From: Clostridiales bacterium UBA4717
Lineage (GTDB): Bacteria; Bacillota; Clostridia; Oscillospirales; CAG-272
Assembly: GCA_002404395.1 (NCBI GenBank)
Contig: DHJP01000145.1
Span: forward strand, 1-14,040
Direction: 5' to 3'
Length of the DNA: 14,040 nucleotides
How positions within the stretch are numbered: position 1 is the first letter of the stretch; every line of letters starts with the position of its first letter. The position numbers were made by a program, and so were the translations under genes. Of the stretch, positions 6,851 through 14,040 are shown piece after piece. The notes under the pieces are model-generated. The model had not been told where the DNA came from. It made no database searches and saw nothing but the letters and a program-made list of their open reading frames with translations.

Positions 6851-7593
6851 TTGCCGAAGTATCCGAGTGCTTCACGGGCCGCCGTCTGCTCTGCGGCACG
6901 CTTGCTTCTGCCGATACCGTGACCGATCACATTGCTGTTAAGCCTTGCCTCGACCTCAAAGATCTTGTCATGATCCGGTCCGCGCTCAGCCACAAGCACA
7001 TATTCAAGCCGCTCGCCCTCCGCCTGCTGAATGATCTGCTGCAATTCCGTCTTGTAGTCGGTCATCAGTCCTGACGAAACATATTCGCGTATCTCAGGCT
7101 CGATAAGCGGCATCAGGAAAGCGCCGACCGTCTCTTTATTGTTGCCGGAGTCCACATATATCGCCGCGAGCAGCGCTTCAAATGCGTCGGCAAGAATCGA
7201 CGGACGCTCACGTCCGCCGCCCAGACACTCGCCGTGACCGAGCCTGAGATAATCTCCGAGCGCGATCTTGTGCGCCAGCTTTGCAAGCATCTTTTCGCAT
7301 ACCACATTTGCGCGGATCTTTGTAAGCTCACCTTCGGGAAGCCGTTTGTAATCGGCAAAAATGTGTTCGCTTACAAGCACCGACAGCACCGAATCGCCGA
7401 GAAATTCAAGTCTTTCGTTATACGGAACCTCAATATTCCGGTTTCGCATCTCATTCGCATACGACGAATGAGTGAGCGCAGTTTCGATAAGCGTGCGATC
7501 GCAGAATTTGTGACCGACCACTTCCTCTATTTCCTCTATACCGCGTATAGTTCCTTCCGCAGCCGTTATCGACTTTTCATTTTTATTTTTCAA
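6847..7593 (-). CDS. rnc: Ribonuclease III
   Basis: RNase III cleaves double-stranded RNA in rRNA precursors and in structured mRNAs and regulatory RNAs. The endonuclease domain spans about residues 18-160, with signature NERLEFLGDS (59-68) and SILADAFEALLAAIY (132-146). The metal-binding residues expected from E. coli E38, E41, D45, D114 and E117 are E60, E63, D67, D136 and E139, all present. The C-terminal double-stranded RNA-binding domain covers about 170-247, with the GIGRSKRAAEQTAAREAL helix. The length of 248 is normal. The start is TTG at 7593-7591, overlapping the plsX TGA by four bases (TTGA), with only a weak upstream GAAAGG. No in-frame ATG lies before the core. A GTG at residue 25 would cut into the first helix, so TTG is preferred but not certain. 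Confidence 0.96.
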   Translation of the reverse strand: MKNKNEKSITAAEGTIRGIEEIEEVVGHKFCDRTLIETALTHSSYANEMRNRNIEVPYNERLEFLGDSVLSVLVSEHIFADYKRLPEGELTKIRANVVCEKMLAKLAHKIALGDYLRLGHGECLGGGRERPSILADAFEALLAAIYVDSGNNKETVGAFLMPLIEPEIREYVSSGLMTDYKTELQQIIQQAEGERLEYVLVAERGPDHDKIFEVEARLNSNVIGHGIGRSKRAAEQTAAREALGYFGK

Positions 7594-8582
7594 TTTTCCG
7601 AAAGCCTTTCTTCAATTTCCGATATCAGTCCGGTGTCGCAGAACACCTTGGCTTGACGTACCGCATTCATGATCGCCTTTGCGTCCGAGCTGCCGTGCGC
7701 CTTTATTACCGGCTTTGATATACCGAGAAACGGAGCGCCGCCGTATTCCGAAGCGTCAAAATTGCGTTTCAGCTCGCGGAGCCCTCCGAGCAAAGTTAGA
7801 GACGAGAGCTTTGTAAGCGCATTTCTGAGCAATACGCCCTTGAAACGTCTCATGATAAACTTCCCCATGCCCTCTATCGTCTTGAGCAGGATATTTCCTA
7901 CAAAGCCGTCGCACACCAGCACATCGCATTTGCCGAACGGTACTTCTTTGCCTTCTACATTGCCGATAAAGTTAACTCTTGAGTCCTCGCTCAACAGCTT
8001 ATAGGTATCCTGAACGAGCTTTGTACCCTTATGCTCCTCGGTACCGTTGTTTAACAGCCCTATCCTTGCGGCACCTTGTCCGAACTGCTTTTTCATATAT
8101 ATTCCGCCCATAACGGCAAACTGCACGAGTGCTTCAGGCTCGGGGTAAAGATTTGAACCCGAGTCGATAAGCAAGGTCGGATTTTCAAGCGGAAGCACGG
8201 TCGCGAGCGCCGCACGTTTTACCCCCGCGATATTCTTGACATATACCGTCGCTCCGGTCATAAGTGCGCCGGTATTACCCGCGCTTACAAATGCGTCGCC
8301 GCGTCCCTCCGCCAAAAGCTTTAGTCCTATCGCCATCGAAGAATTTTTCTTTGCCGCAACGACCGCGCGCGGATTGTCCTCCATGGTGAGCACCTCGGGA
8401 GCATCGACTATCTCAGCTGCGGAAATATCGATTTTTTCTTTTTCCGACACCGCACGTATTACTTTTTCCTCGCCTACCAGAATAAGCTTTATGTCGTCAA
8501 AACGCTTTATTGCTTCCGCCGCGCCTTTAAGTAATTCAAGCGGAGCGTTGTCTCCGCTCATCACATCAAGTATACAAATCAT
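7590..8582 (-). CDS. plsX: Phosphate acyltransferase PlsX
   Basis: PlsX converts acyl-ACP and phosphate to acyl-phosphate, the donor for PlsY in the first step of phosphatidic acid synthesis; it is a peripheral membrane enzyme. The 330 residues carry the family motifs: ILDVMSGDNAP (3-13; commonly LDAMGGDxAP), SAGNTGALM (100-108), LLNNGTEEHKG, VCDGFVGNILLKT, YGGAPFLGI and KAHGSSDAKA. The ATG has GGAG four bases upstream, a slightly close spacing. It follows a 42-base gap after trmFO, the longest gap in the block. It overlaps rnc by four bases. The acyl carrier protein gene, often found between plsX and rnc, is absent here, so ACP must be encoded elsewhere. Confidence 0.97.
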   Translation of the reverse strand: MICILDVMSGDNAPLELLKGAAEAIKRFDDIKLILVGEEKVIRAVSEKEKIDISAAEIVDAPEVLTMEDNPRAVVAAKKNSSMAIGLKLLAEGRGDAFVSAGNTGALMTGATVYVKNIAGVKRAALATVLPLENPTLLIDSGSNLYPEPEALVQFAVMGGIYMKKQFGQGAARIGLLNNGTEEHKGTKLVQDTYKLLSEDSRVNFIGNVEGKEVPFGKCDVLVCDGFVGNILLKTIEGMGKFIMRRFKGVLLRNALTKLSSLTLLGGLRELKRNFDASEYGGAPFLGISKPVIKAHGSSDAKAIMNAVRQAKVFCDTGLISEIEERLSEN

Positions 8583-8624
8583 ATTACTCCGATCGCCGCC
8601 GCAGACGGCACATCAATTCTTATT
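8583..8624 (-). other. 42-base gap between trmFO and plsX
   Basis: This is the only intergenic space in the block longer than 11 bases. It holds the plsX ribosome binding site (GGAG close to the ATG) and a small GCCG-TCTG-CGGC hairpin without a T run. I see no convincing -35/-10 pair, but a promoter could lie inside the end of trmFO. It is a plausible seam between two ancestral operons. Confidence 0.5.
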
Positions 8625-9965
8625 TTATCGTACAACATCCTCAAATACGACATCGCTCACCGCTTTTATGTATTCAAGCGAACGCTCAGCGATCGCGTCA
8701 AGTCTGCCGCGTTTACCGCCCTTGACTTTGACGGAAAGCGGTGCGATAAGTCCGAAATTTGCATTCATCGGCTGAAAGGCGGTAACATTCGGATCACTCA
8801 CATATGCCGCCATTGAACCGATAACGCTGATATCGTCAAAAATAATATTCTCCTTTGAGAGGGCACGGCGCGCCGCATTCAATCCAGCGGTAAAACCGGA
8901 AGCGCAGGATTCAACATAGCCCTCGACACCGGTAAGCTGACCGGCGAAAAACAGATCGGGGTTTCTTCTGAGCGAGTAGTCCGCTCCAAGCAGTCCCGGA
9001 GAATTTATAAAAGTGTTTCTGTGCATAACGCCGTAGCGCAAAAACTCGGCGTTTTCAAGTCCCGGGATCCTCGAAAACACCCGCTTCTGCTCCGGAAACT
9101 TCAGATGAGTCTGAAATCCGACCAGATTATACATAGTTTTTCCGAGGTTCTCCTGACGCAATTGCACCACCGCATAAGGCTCGCGTCCCGTGCGCGGATC
9201 AACGAGTCCTACCGGTTTAAGCGGTCCGTAAAGCAGAGTTTCAAAACCGCGCTTTGCCATTATTTCTACCGGCATACATCCCTCAAACACCGTTAATTCG
9301 CCGTCCGAGTTCATATCCGGAGCATGGACCTCCGCCGCCTCTGCATTTATCAGCGCGTTATAGAAGTTTTCATATTCCTCGCGGGTGAACGGGCAATTGA
9401 TATATGCCGCCTCTCCTTTGCCGTAACGAGAAGCGGTAAACGCCTTTGACATATTGATCGTTTCGGCATCGACTATAGGCGCCGCGGCATCAAAAAAGTG
9501 AAGATAATCGCGTCCCGTCACTTTCGCTATCCGCTCGGAAAGCGCGTCCGAAGTAAGCGGACCGGTTGCAATGACGGTAATACCGTCCGTGATCTCAACT
9601 ACCTCCTCGCTTCTGACTTCGATTCGGTCGCAGTGTCTGATCTTATCGGTAATGTAATCCGAAAACGCATATCTGTCGACCGCGAGCGCGCCGCCTGCCG
9701 GGACCTCGGACGCATATGCCGCTTCCATGACCAGCGACCCCATCAGCCCAAGCTCGGCTTTCAGCAGTCCCACCGCATTGTATATCTGGTTCGATCGCAG
9801 GGAGTTTGAGCATACAAGCTCAGCAAAGCCTTCATAGTGATGCGCGGGAGTGTACTTGGCAGGCTTCATCTCATAAAGCGTTACGTCAATACCGCGCTTC
9901 GCCGCCTGCCATGCCGCCTCGCAACCGGCGAGCCCCGCGCCGACAACATTTATTTTTTTATTCAT
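8625..9965 (-). CDS. trmFO: Folate/FAD-dependent tRNA (uracil-54-C5)-methyltransferase TrmFO
   Basis: TrmFO makes ribothymidine at position 54 of the tRNA T-loop using methylenetetrahydrofolate and FADH2; it is the route used by most Firmicutes instead of SAM-dependent TrmA. The 446 residues begin with the FAD dinucleotide-binding fold INVVGAGLAGCEAAWQAA (5-22). HHYEGFAELVCSNSLRSNQ contains C52, matching the catalytic C53 region of the B. subtilis enzyme. FEGCMPVEIMAKRG contains C230, matching C226. CASGFTAGLNAAR near residue 360 closes the FAD site. GidA/MnmG is excluded by the shorter length and by these TrmFO-specific motifs. The ATG lies inside the topA tail, an 8-base overlap (ATGAATAA). 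Placement after topA is the usual Firmicute order dprA-topA-trmFO. Confidence 0.97.
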   Translation of the reverse strand: MNKKINVVGAGLAGCEAAWQAAKRGIDVTLYEMKPAKYTPAHHYEGFAELVCSNSLRSNQIYNAVGLLKAELGLMGSLVMEAAYASEVPAGGALAVDRYAFSDYITDKIRHCDRIEVRSEEVVEITDGITVIATGPLTSDALSERIAKVTGRDYLHFFDAAAPIVDAETINMSKAFTASRYGKGEAAYINCPFTREEYENFYNALINAEAAEVHAPDMNSDGELTVFEGCMPVEIMAKRGFETLLYGPLKPVGLVDPRTGREPYAVVQLRQENLGKTMYNLVGFQTHLKFPEQKRVFSRIPGLENAEFLRYGVMHRNTFINSPGLLGADYSLRRNPDLFFAGQLTGVEGYVESCASGFTAGLNAARRALSKENIIFDDISVIGSMAAYVSDPNVTAFQPMNANFGLIAPLSVKVKGGKRGRLDAIAERSLEYIKAVSDVVFEDVVR

Positions 9966-12237
9966 TATCGCTCTTTTTTTCCTTTTTGAACGAGCAACCC
10001 TCGCCTCGGCAATAAATTAAGTTCTTGCCCTTTTTGATGAAAAGCGGCTCTCCGCATTCGGGGCAATACTCGCCCGCAGGCATATCCCATGAAGAAAAGT
10101 CACACTCGGGATAACGCTCACAGCTGTAAAACACCGTTTTGCTGCGTCCGTGCTTCTGTATGATCTTTGCACCGCACTTAGGACACGGGACTCCTATGTC
10201 CTTGGTGATCTGCTTTGTGTTCTTGCAGCTCGGATAGTTCGAGCAGGCAAGGAAAGAACCGTATCTTCCGTTTCGCATTACCATACGGCTGCCGCACTTT
10301 TCACATACTTCACCCGTTTCGGTAACGGGAGCTTCGGCACCCTCGGCGTCCTTATTTTCAACCTTGGGCGCTTCAAGCGGTTTGGTGTTTTTGCATTTCG
10401 GATAGTTCGGACAAGCCGCAAATTTCCCGAAGCGGCCTTCCTTTACGATCATGCGGCTACCGCACTTTTCGCAGATCATATCGGTCTGCTCGACCGGAAG
10501 CTCGTAGTTATCGGAATCGTCTTCGGCAAGCGCTTTTTCAAGACTTGCCGAAAAATCAGCATAAAAATTCGACAGCACCGATTCAAGCGTGTCTTCACCA
10601 TGCTCTATTCCGTCAAGCTTGCTTTCCATATCCGCCGTAAAGCGGTAATTGACTATATGCGGGAATTTGTCCACCATGAGCTTGGTGGTAACTTCGCCGA
10701 GCGTAGTGGGTTTCAGCGATTTCCCCTCGCGCTTTACATAGTCGCGCGATATAATTGTCGTAATTATCGGAGAATATGTGCTCGGTCTGCCGATCCCCAT
10801 TTCTTCAAGAAATTTGATAAGTGAAGCTTCGGTGTATCTCGGCGGAGCCTGAGTAAAATGTTGTTCGGAAAGCGTATTGCGGTTAACCAGATTCTCACCC
10901 TCGGTAAGTTTCGGAAGTTTTGCGCGCTTTTCGCCCTCCGGCTCATCCGACGGCGTGCCCTCGTCCGCCGACTCCTCATAAAGTGTTTTGTAGCCGGCAA
11001 ATTTTATCGAGTATCCGCCCGAACGGAAGATATATTCTCCGCAGGCAATATCTGCGCTGATCGTGTCTATCTCCGCAGACGCCATCTGACTTGCAAGAAA
11101 TCTTGACCATATAAGCTTGTATAGCTTATACTGATCGGCAGTCAGCTTCGCCTTTATCATATCCGGCTCAAGCGTAACGTCGGAAGGACGTATCGCCTCA
11201 TGCGCATCCTGCGCATTTGCCTTGGTTTTGTACACACGCCGCGACGGCGGATAGTATTTTTCTCCGTACTTAGATACAATATAATCATGTGCGGCGGCGG
11301 CAGCATCGTCGGAAATTCTCAGCGAATCGGTACGCATATAGGTTATAAGACCGTGGACTCCGCCGTACTCCGAGCCGAGATTTATTCCCTCATACAGCTC
11401 TTGGGCAACCTTCATAATACGCTGAGATTGAAAGCCGAGCTTTCTCGAAGCCTCCTGCTGCATCGTAGAGGTCGTAAAAGGCGGAGCCGGATTTTTAAGT
11501 CTGAGTGCTTTTTTGACCGATTTGACCGTGAACTCTCTGCCGTCAACCGCATCGGCGACGCGCTTTGCCTCGTCTGCACTCTTAAGCTCGGTCTTCTCGC
11601 CGCCTATACCGTAAAACTTTGCGCCGACTTTGGTCCTGTCGCGGTTTTCGAGCTCCACGTCGATGGTCCAATATTCATCGGGAACAAAATCGCGTATTTC
11701 ATTTTCACGCTCCACGATGATCCTTGTAGCAACAGACTGCACTCTGCCGGCGGACAAACCGCTCTTTACCCGTTTCCAAAGATACGGGCTGAGCTTGTAG
11801 CCGACTATGCGGTCAAGTATTCTGCGTGCCTGTTGCGCATTTACCAGATCAATATCTATCTCGCGCGGATTTTTTATCGCGTTTTTTATTGCGGTCTTGG
11901 TGATCTCGTTGAATGTAACACGGCGTATCTTTTCTTCAGGCAAGTCAAGCGCATATGCCAGATGCCATGATATCGCCTCTCCCTCGCGGTCAGGGTCGGT
12001 TGCAAGGTAGACTTTATTTGCGTTTTTGGCTTCCTTTTTCAGCTCTTTTATCAAGTCTCCCTTGCCTCTGATGTTTATATATTTCGGAGCAAAGCCGTTT
12101 TCTATATCTACACCGAAGGTGCTCTTCGGAAGATCTCTGACGTGCCCCTTTGAAGCAACTACCTTATATCCGGATCCGAGGTAGCTTTTGATCGTGCTTG
12201 CCTTGGACGGAGACTCCACTATCAGTAAGTTTGCCAT
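9958..12237 (-). CDS. topA: DNA topoisomerase I (type IA)
   Basis: TopA relaxes negative supercoils by transient single-strand cleavage. The Toprim domain (about 1-130) shows LLIVESPSKA with E8 and the DPDREGE metal motif (81-87). The catalytic tyrosine is Y300 in GLITYMRTDS (296-305). QQARRILDRIVGYKLSP, RVQSVATRIIVERE and EEMGIGRPSTYSPII are further family blocks. The C-terminal fifth carries four CX2C...C zinc ribbons: about residues 577-605, 632-660, 670-700 and 705-750. The first two share the pattern CEKCGSRM and a C-x-NYP-x-CKNTK end; the tail is basic (KKEKKSDNE). Such ribbons help bind single-stranded DNA and RNA polymerase. The length of 759 is normal. The ATG follows dprA by 11 bases; AAAGGA at the dprA end is a distant Shine-Dalgarno (about 14 bases). 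Confidence 0.98.
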   Translation of the reverse strand: MANLLIVESPSKASTIKSYLGSGYKVVASKGHVRDLPKSTFGVDIENGFAPKYINIRGKGDLIKELKKEAKNANKVYLATDPDREGEAISWHLAYALDLPEEKIRRVTFNEITKTAIKNAIKNPREIDIDLVNAQQARRILDRIVGYKLSPYLWKRVKSGLSAGRVQSVATRIIVERENEIRDFVPDEYWTIDVELENRDRTKVGAKFYGIGGEKTELKSADEAKRVADAVDGREFTVKSVKKALRLKNPAPPFTTSTMQQEASRKLGFQSQRIMKVAQELYEGINLGSEYGGVHGLITYMRTDSLRISDDAAAAAHDYIVSKYGEKYYPPSRRVYKTKANAQDAHEAIRPSDVTLEPDMIKAKLTADQYKLYKLIWSRFLASQMASAEIDTISADIACGEYIFRSGGYSIKFAGYKTLYEESADEGTPSDEPEGEKRAKLPKLTEGENLVNRNTLSEQHFTQAPPRYTEASLIKFLEEMGIGRPSTYSPIITTIISRDYVKREGKSLKPTTLGEVTTKLMVDKFPHIVNYRFTADMESKLDGIEHGEDTLESVLSNFYADFSASLEKALAEDDSDNYELPVEQTDMICEKCGSRMIVKEGRFGKFAACPNYPKCKNTKPLEAPKVENKDAEGAEAPVTETGEVCEKCGSRMVMRNGRYGSFLACSNYPSCKNTKQITKDIGVPCPKCGAKIIQKHGRSKTVFYSCERYPECDFSSWDMPAGEYCPECGEPLFIKKGKNLIYCRGEGCSFKKEKKSDNE

Positions 12238-12248
12238 TTGAGTTAAAT

Positions 12249-13574
12249 TTATCCTTTCATATCCTCATTCGGAATATAATATCCGCCCGGAAGTCCTTTT
12301 ATTACCCCGGACAATTCAAGTTTTGTAAGCGTCGTCATAAGTTCACCGGCACTTATTTTATCCGTGATAAGCTCATCGACGCTCGCCTTTTTGCTTGACA
12401 CGATACGTTCATATATCTCCGCCTCCGCGGCGTTCATTAACGGAAGCGTTGATTCGGTCCGCGTTTTCGGTTCGGGTTCGCTTTTTGTTGGGGTGACCTC
12501 CGCTTTTTTATATTTTTGCTCGCTTTTTTCGGATTTAATACCTGTCTTCGGCGGCTTTGCAGCGTTTTTTCCAAAGTTCGGAAGAAAACTCTTGAATATA
12601 CCGCTTTTCGAGACCTGCGCCTGTGTAGGATCACATTCAAGATCTTTGGGCATCTGCACATCAAAATCCGTGCTTTGGATCAGCGGCGCAAGGTATGAAT
12701 ACTGCCTTTCGTATTCTTCTACAATGTCAAGCATGGTAACGACCGGCTTAACGCCGTCCTTTAACAAGGATATAGCACCATAGCTGTTCGGAGAAGTGGT
12801 ATTTCCGGGTACAACAAAGATCGTTCTGCTTTGCTCTGTCGCAAGTCTCGCAGTGATCAATGCGCCGCTGCCTTTCGGGGCTTCGGTCACAACAACAGCG
12901 TCGGACAGACCGCTGATTATTCGGTTACGTTGCGGAAAATGAAAGCCGCTTGGCGGCGAACCGGGCGGATATTCGGTAACAAGCGCGCCGTTTGCCATTA
13001 CTCTTTTGGCAAGTTCACGATGAGACGACGGATATATACGGTCGATCCCGGTGCCCATTACCGCAATAGTTTTACCTCTGTTATCCACTGCTGCCGCATG
13101 GGCAACGCTGTCGATTCCATACGCAAGTCCGCTTATAACGACCGAATTGCATCTTGCCAGACCTCCGGCAAGCTTATATGTAGAAAGTTTACCGTACTCG
13201 GTGTAATTTCGCGTACCTACGACCGCGACCGTCAAAAGCTCATTCAGGTTCGGAAGCGTACCGCAGACATAAAGAAGCACCGGATATGCGTATATCCATT
13301 TTAACTTTATCGGATAATCGGGCTCCATACAGTGCAACAGCCTTACCGAATGTGACTTGCAAAATTCAAATATATCTCTTGCCTGTTTCAGATCTTTGTC
13401 GGCAAGCTTCCTTGCGGTAGCGATTTTTAGTCCTTCAACATCTCTGTACTTCGCGCTGTCCGCTTCATAGACCGCACGTGCGTTTTTGAAATGCGAAAGC
13501 AAAAGCCCGTAATCGGGATTGGCACAACCGCCCGCGAGCGACAGCCAGATCCAATAGATATATTCCTCCGACAA
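12249..13574 (-). CDS. dprA: DNA processing protein DprA (Smf)
   Basis: DprA loads RecA onto incoming single-stranded DNA during natural transformation; the gene is also kept in many species not known to be competent. The 441 residues comprise a helix-hairpin-helix-like N-terminal region (about 1-75) and the Rossmann-type core. The core has VAVVGTRNYTEYG (116-128), SGLAYGIDSVAH (148-159), AVMGTGIDRIYPSSH, FHFPQRNRIISGLS (211-224) and GSGALITA (235-242). A polar, lysine-, proline- and glutamate-rich linker (about 300-378) leads to a C-terminal winged-helix domain (about 383-435). The usual length without linker is near 300-370, so the linker explains the excess. The start is TTG; the first in-frame methionine is only at residue 83, and TTG is preceded by AAGGTGA seven bases upstream. 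The late-competence genes are not in view, so competence cannot be claimed. Confidence 0.96.
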   Translation of the reverse strand: MSEEYIYWIWLSLAGGCANPDYGLLLSHFKNARAVYEADSAKYRDVEGLKIATARKLADKDLKQARDIFEFCKSHSVRLLHCMEPDYPIKLKWIYAYPVLLYVCGTLPNLNELLTVAVVGTRNYTEYGKLSTYKLAGGLARCNSVVISGLAYGIDSVAHAAAVDNRGKTIAVMGTGIDRIYPSSHRELAKRVMANGALVTEYPPGSPPSGFHFPQRNRIISGLSDAVVVTEAPKGSGALITARLATEQSRTIFVVPGNTTSPNSYGAISLLKDGVKPVVTMLDIVEEYERQYSYLAPLIQSTDFDVQMPKDLECDPTQAQVSKSGIFKSFLPNFGKNAAKPPKTGIKSEKSEQKYKKAEVTPTKSEPEPKTRTESTLPLMNAAEAEIYERIVSSKKASVDELITDKISAGELMTTLTKLELSGVIKGLPGGYYIPNEDMKG

Positions 13575-13581
13575 GAATATT

Positions 13582-13588
13582 TCACCTT
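13582..13588 (-). promoter_or_regulatory. Ribosome binding site deciding the TTG start of dprA
   Basis: The minus strand reads AAGGTGA, then seven bases, then TTG at 13574-13572. The TGA of this motif is also the stop codon of the upstream methyltransferase gene. No ATG or GTG start lies in frame nearby, and the residues after TTG (SEEYIYWIWLSL) fit the DprA N-terminus. Confidence 0.65.
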
Positions 13589-14040
13589 CCCCTGTACATT
13601 TCCCAAAGTATGACCGACGCGGCTACGGACGCATTGAGCGATTCCGCCTTTTCCGACATCGGTATAAATACGGTCTCACTGCACGACTCGATGATCTCGC
13701 GCGAAAGCCCTTCGCCTTCGTTTCCTATTACATAACATTCGCCGGTTTTTTTATCGTCAGTGCTCTGCTCGCCGAGTCTTTTGGCGTTGCGCTCAAGTGC
13801 CGCCGCATATACGCCGACTTCAAGCATCTTCAATTCTTCAATAAACGCGACCTCATCTTCGACCGGTCTGATCGGCTGGCGGAACAGCGCGCCCATCGAA
13901 CCGCGGACTACCTTTGCCCCAAAGAGATCGACGCAGCCTTTTGAAACATAAACGGCATCAGCTTCAAATGCCGCCGCGCTTCTGATTATCGTGCCGAGAT
14001 TCCCGGGGTCACGTATATTCGAAAGCATAAGAGTTTTTCG
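13582..14040 (-). CDS. SpoU/TrmH-family RNA 2'-O-methyltransferase (N-terminus outside window)
   Basis: This SAM-dependent enzyme of the SPOUT class methylates the 2'-OH of a ribose in rRNA or tRNA. The three knot motifs are visible: NIRDPGNLGTIIRSAAAF, then VIGNEGEGLSREI with the GNEGEG SAM loop, then IPMSEKAESLNASVAASVIL. The reading frame stays open to the window edge; upstream of the first methionine the codons read RKTL, continuing the expected beta strand. The methionine near 14028 is therefore internal, not the start. About 152 codons are seen of an expected 250-270; the missing part would contain the substrate-binding N-terminal domain. The exact target (23S rRNA as for RlmB, or a tRNA) cannot be decided. 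The stop lies seven bases before dprA, and its codons contain the dprA ribosome binding site. Confidence 0.92.
   Translation of the reverse strand, partial: RKTLMLSNIRDPGNLGTIIRSAAAFEADAVYVSKGCVDLFGAKVVRGSMGALFRQPIRPVEDEVAFIEELKMLEVGVYAAALERNAKRLGEQSTDDKKTGECYVIGNEGEGLSREIIESCSETVFIPMSEKAESLNASVAASVILWEMYRGR

Noticed and set aside
7113..7358. Second minus-strand frame inside rnc
   Set aside because: It is an out-of-frame shadow of the RNase III gene with no motif of its own.
11200..11970. 256-codon open frame on the plus strand
   Set aside because: It lies entirely antisense to topA, whose Toprim and catalytic motifs are in the covered stretch. The translation has no recognisable motif.
13582..14028. 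Complete small methyltransferase starting at the methionine near 14028
   Set aside because: The frame is open to the window edge and the methionine lies inside the first conserved strand of the SpoU fold, so the gene is cut by the window rather than short.

Overview
The window is the 3' part of one long, compact block of housekeeping genes, all on the minus strand (read from base 14040 down to base 312). A short repeat-bearing non-coding stretch follows at bases 1-311. The gene set suggests a clostridial Firmicute, probably of the Oscillospiraceae/Ruminococcaceae type. The reasons are folate-type TrmFO, PlsX, a bacterial SMC with the signature LSGGEQSFVAIAL, an Elp3-like radical SAM gene between rnc and smc, and an FtsY without a long acidic domain. 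The lineage is inferred from gene content and order and was not tested by a search.

Layout in transcription order: a SpoU/TrmH-type RNA methyltransferase (its N-terminus lies beyond the window), dprA, topA, trmFO, plsX, rnc, a radical SAM gene, smc, ftsY, a RdgB/HAM1-type nucleotide pyrophosphatase gene, and a yhbY-type RNA-binding protein gene. Ten junctions separate the eleven genes. Seven of them are overlaps: five of 4 nt, one of 8 nt and one of 1 nt. The remaining gaps are 7, 11 and 42 nt. No promoter or internal terminator was seen, so the block is probably transcribed as one or two units; the 42-nt gap before plsX is the only place with room for anything. Three genes use non-ATG starts (dprA TTG, rnc TTG, smc GTG).

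Functionally the block mixes DNA handling (DprA, TopA, SMC), RNA processing and modification (SpoU methyltransferase, TrmFO, RNase III, probably the radical SAM protein), ribosome-related binding (YhbY), membrane lipid synthesis (PlsX), protein targeting (FtsY) and nucleotide-pool cleaning (RdgB). It looks like a fusion of the ancestral dprA-topA-trmFO and plsX-rnc-smc-ftsY clusters. acpP is absent between plsX and rnc, and rdgB-yhbY stands where ffh often follows ftsY.

Downstream of yhbY, bases 1-258 hold about 2.3 tandem copies of a 111-112 bp repeat. Each complete copy contains a strong hairpin followed, in the sense of transcription, by a T-rich stretch. This is the only unusual structure in the window. 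I see no mobile element, CRISPR, prophage, defence or secondary-metabolite system, and I do not claim a new system here. The plus strand carries no credible gene; its long open frames are antisense shadows of the real genes.
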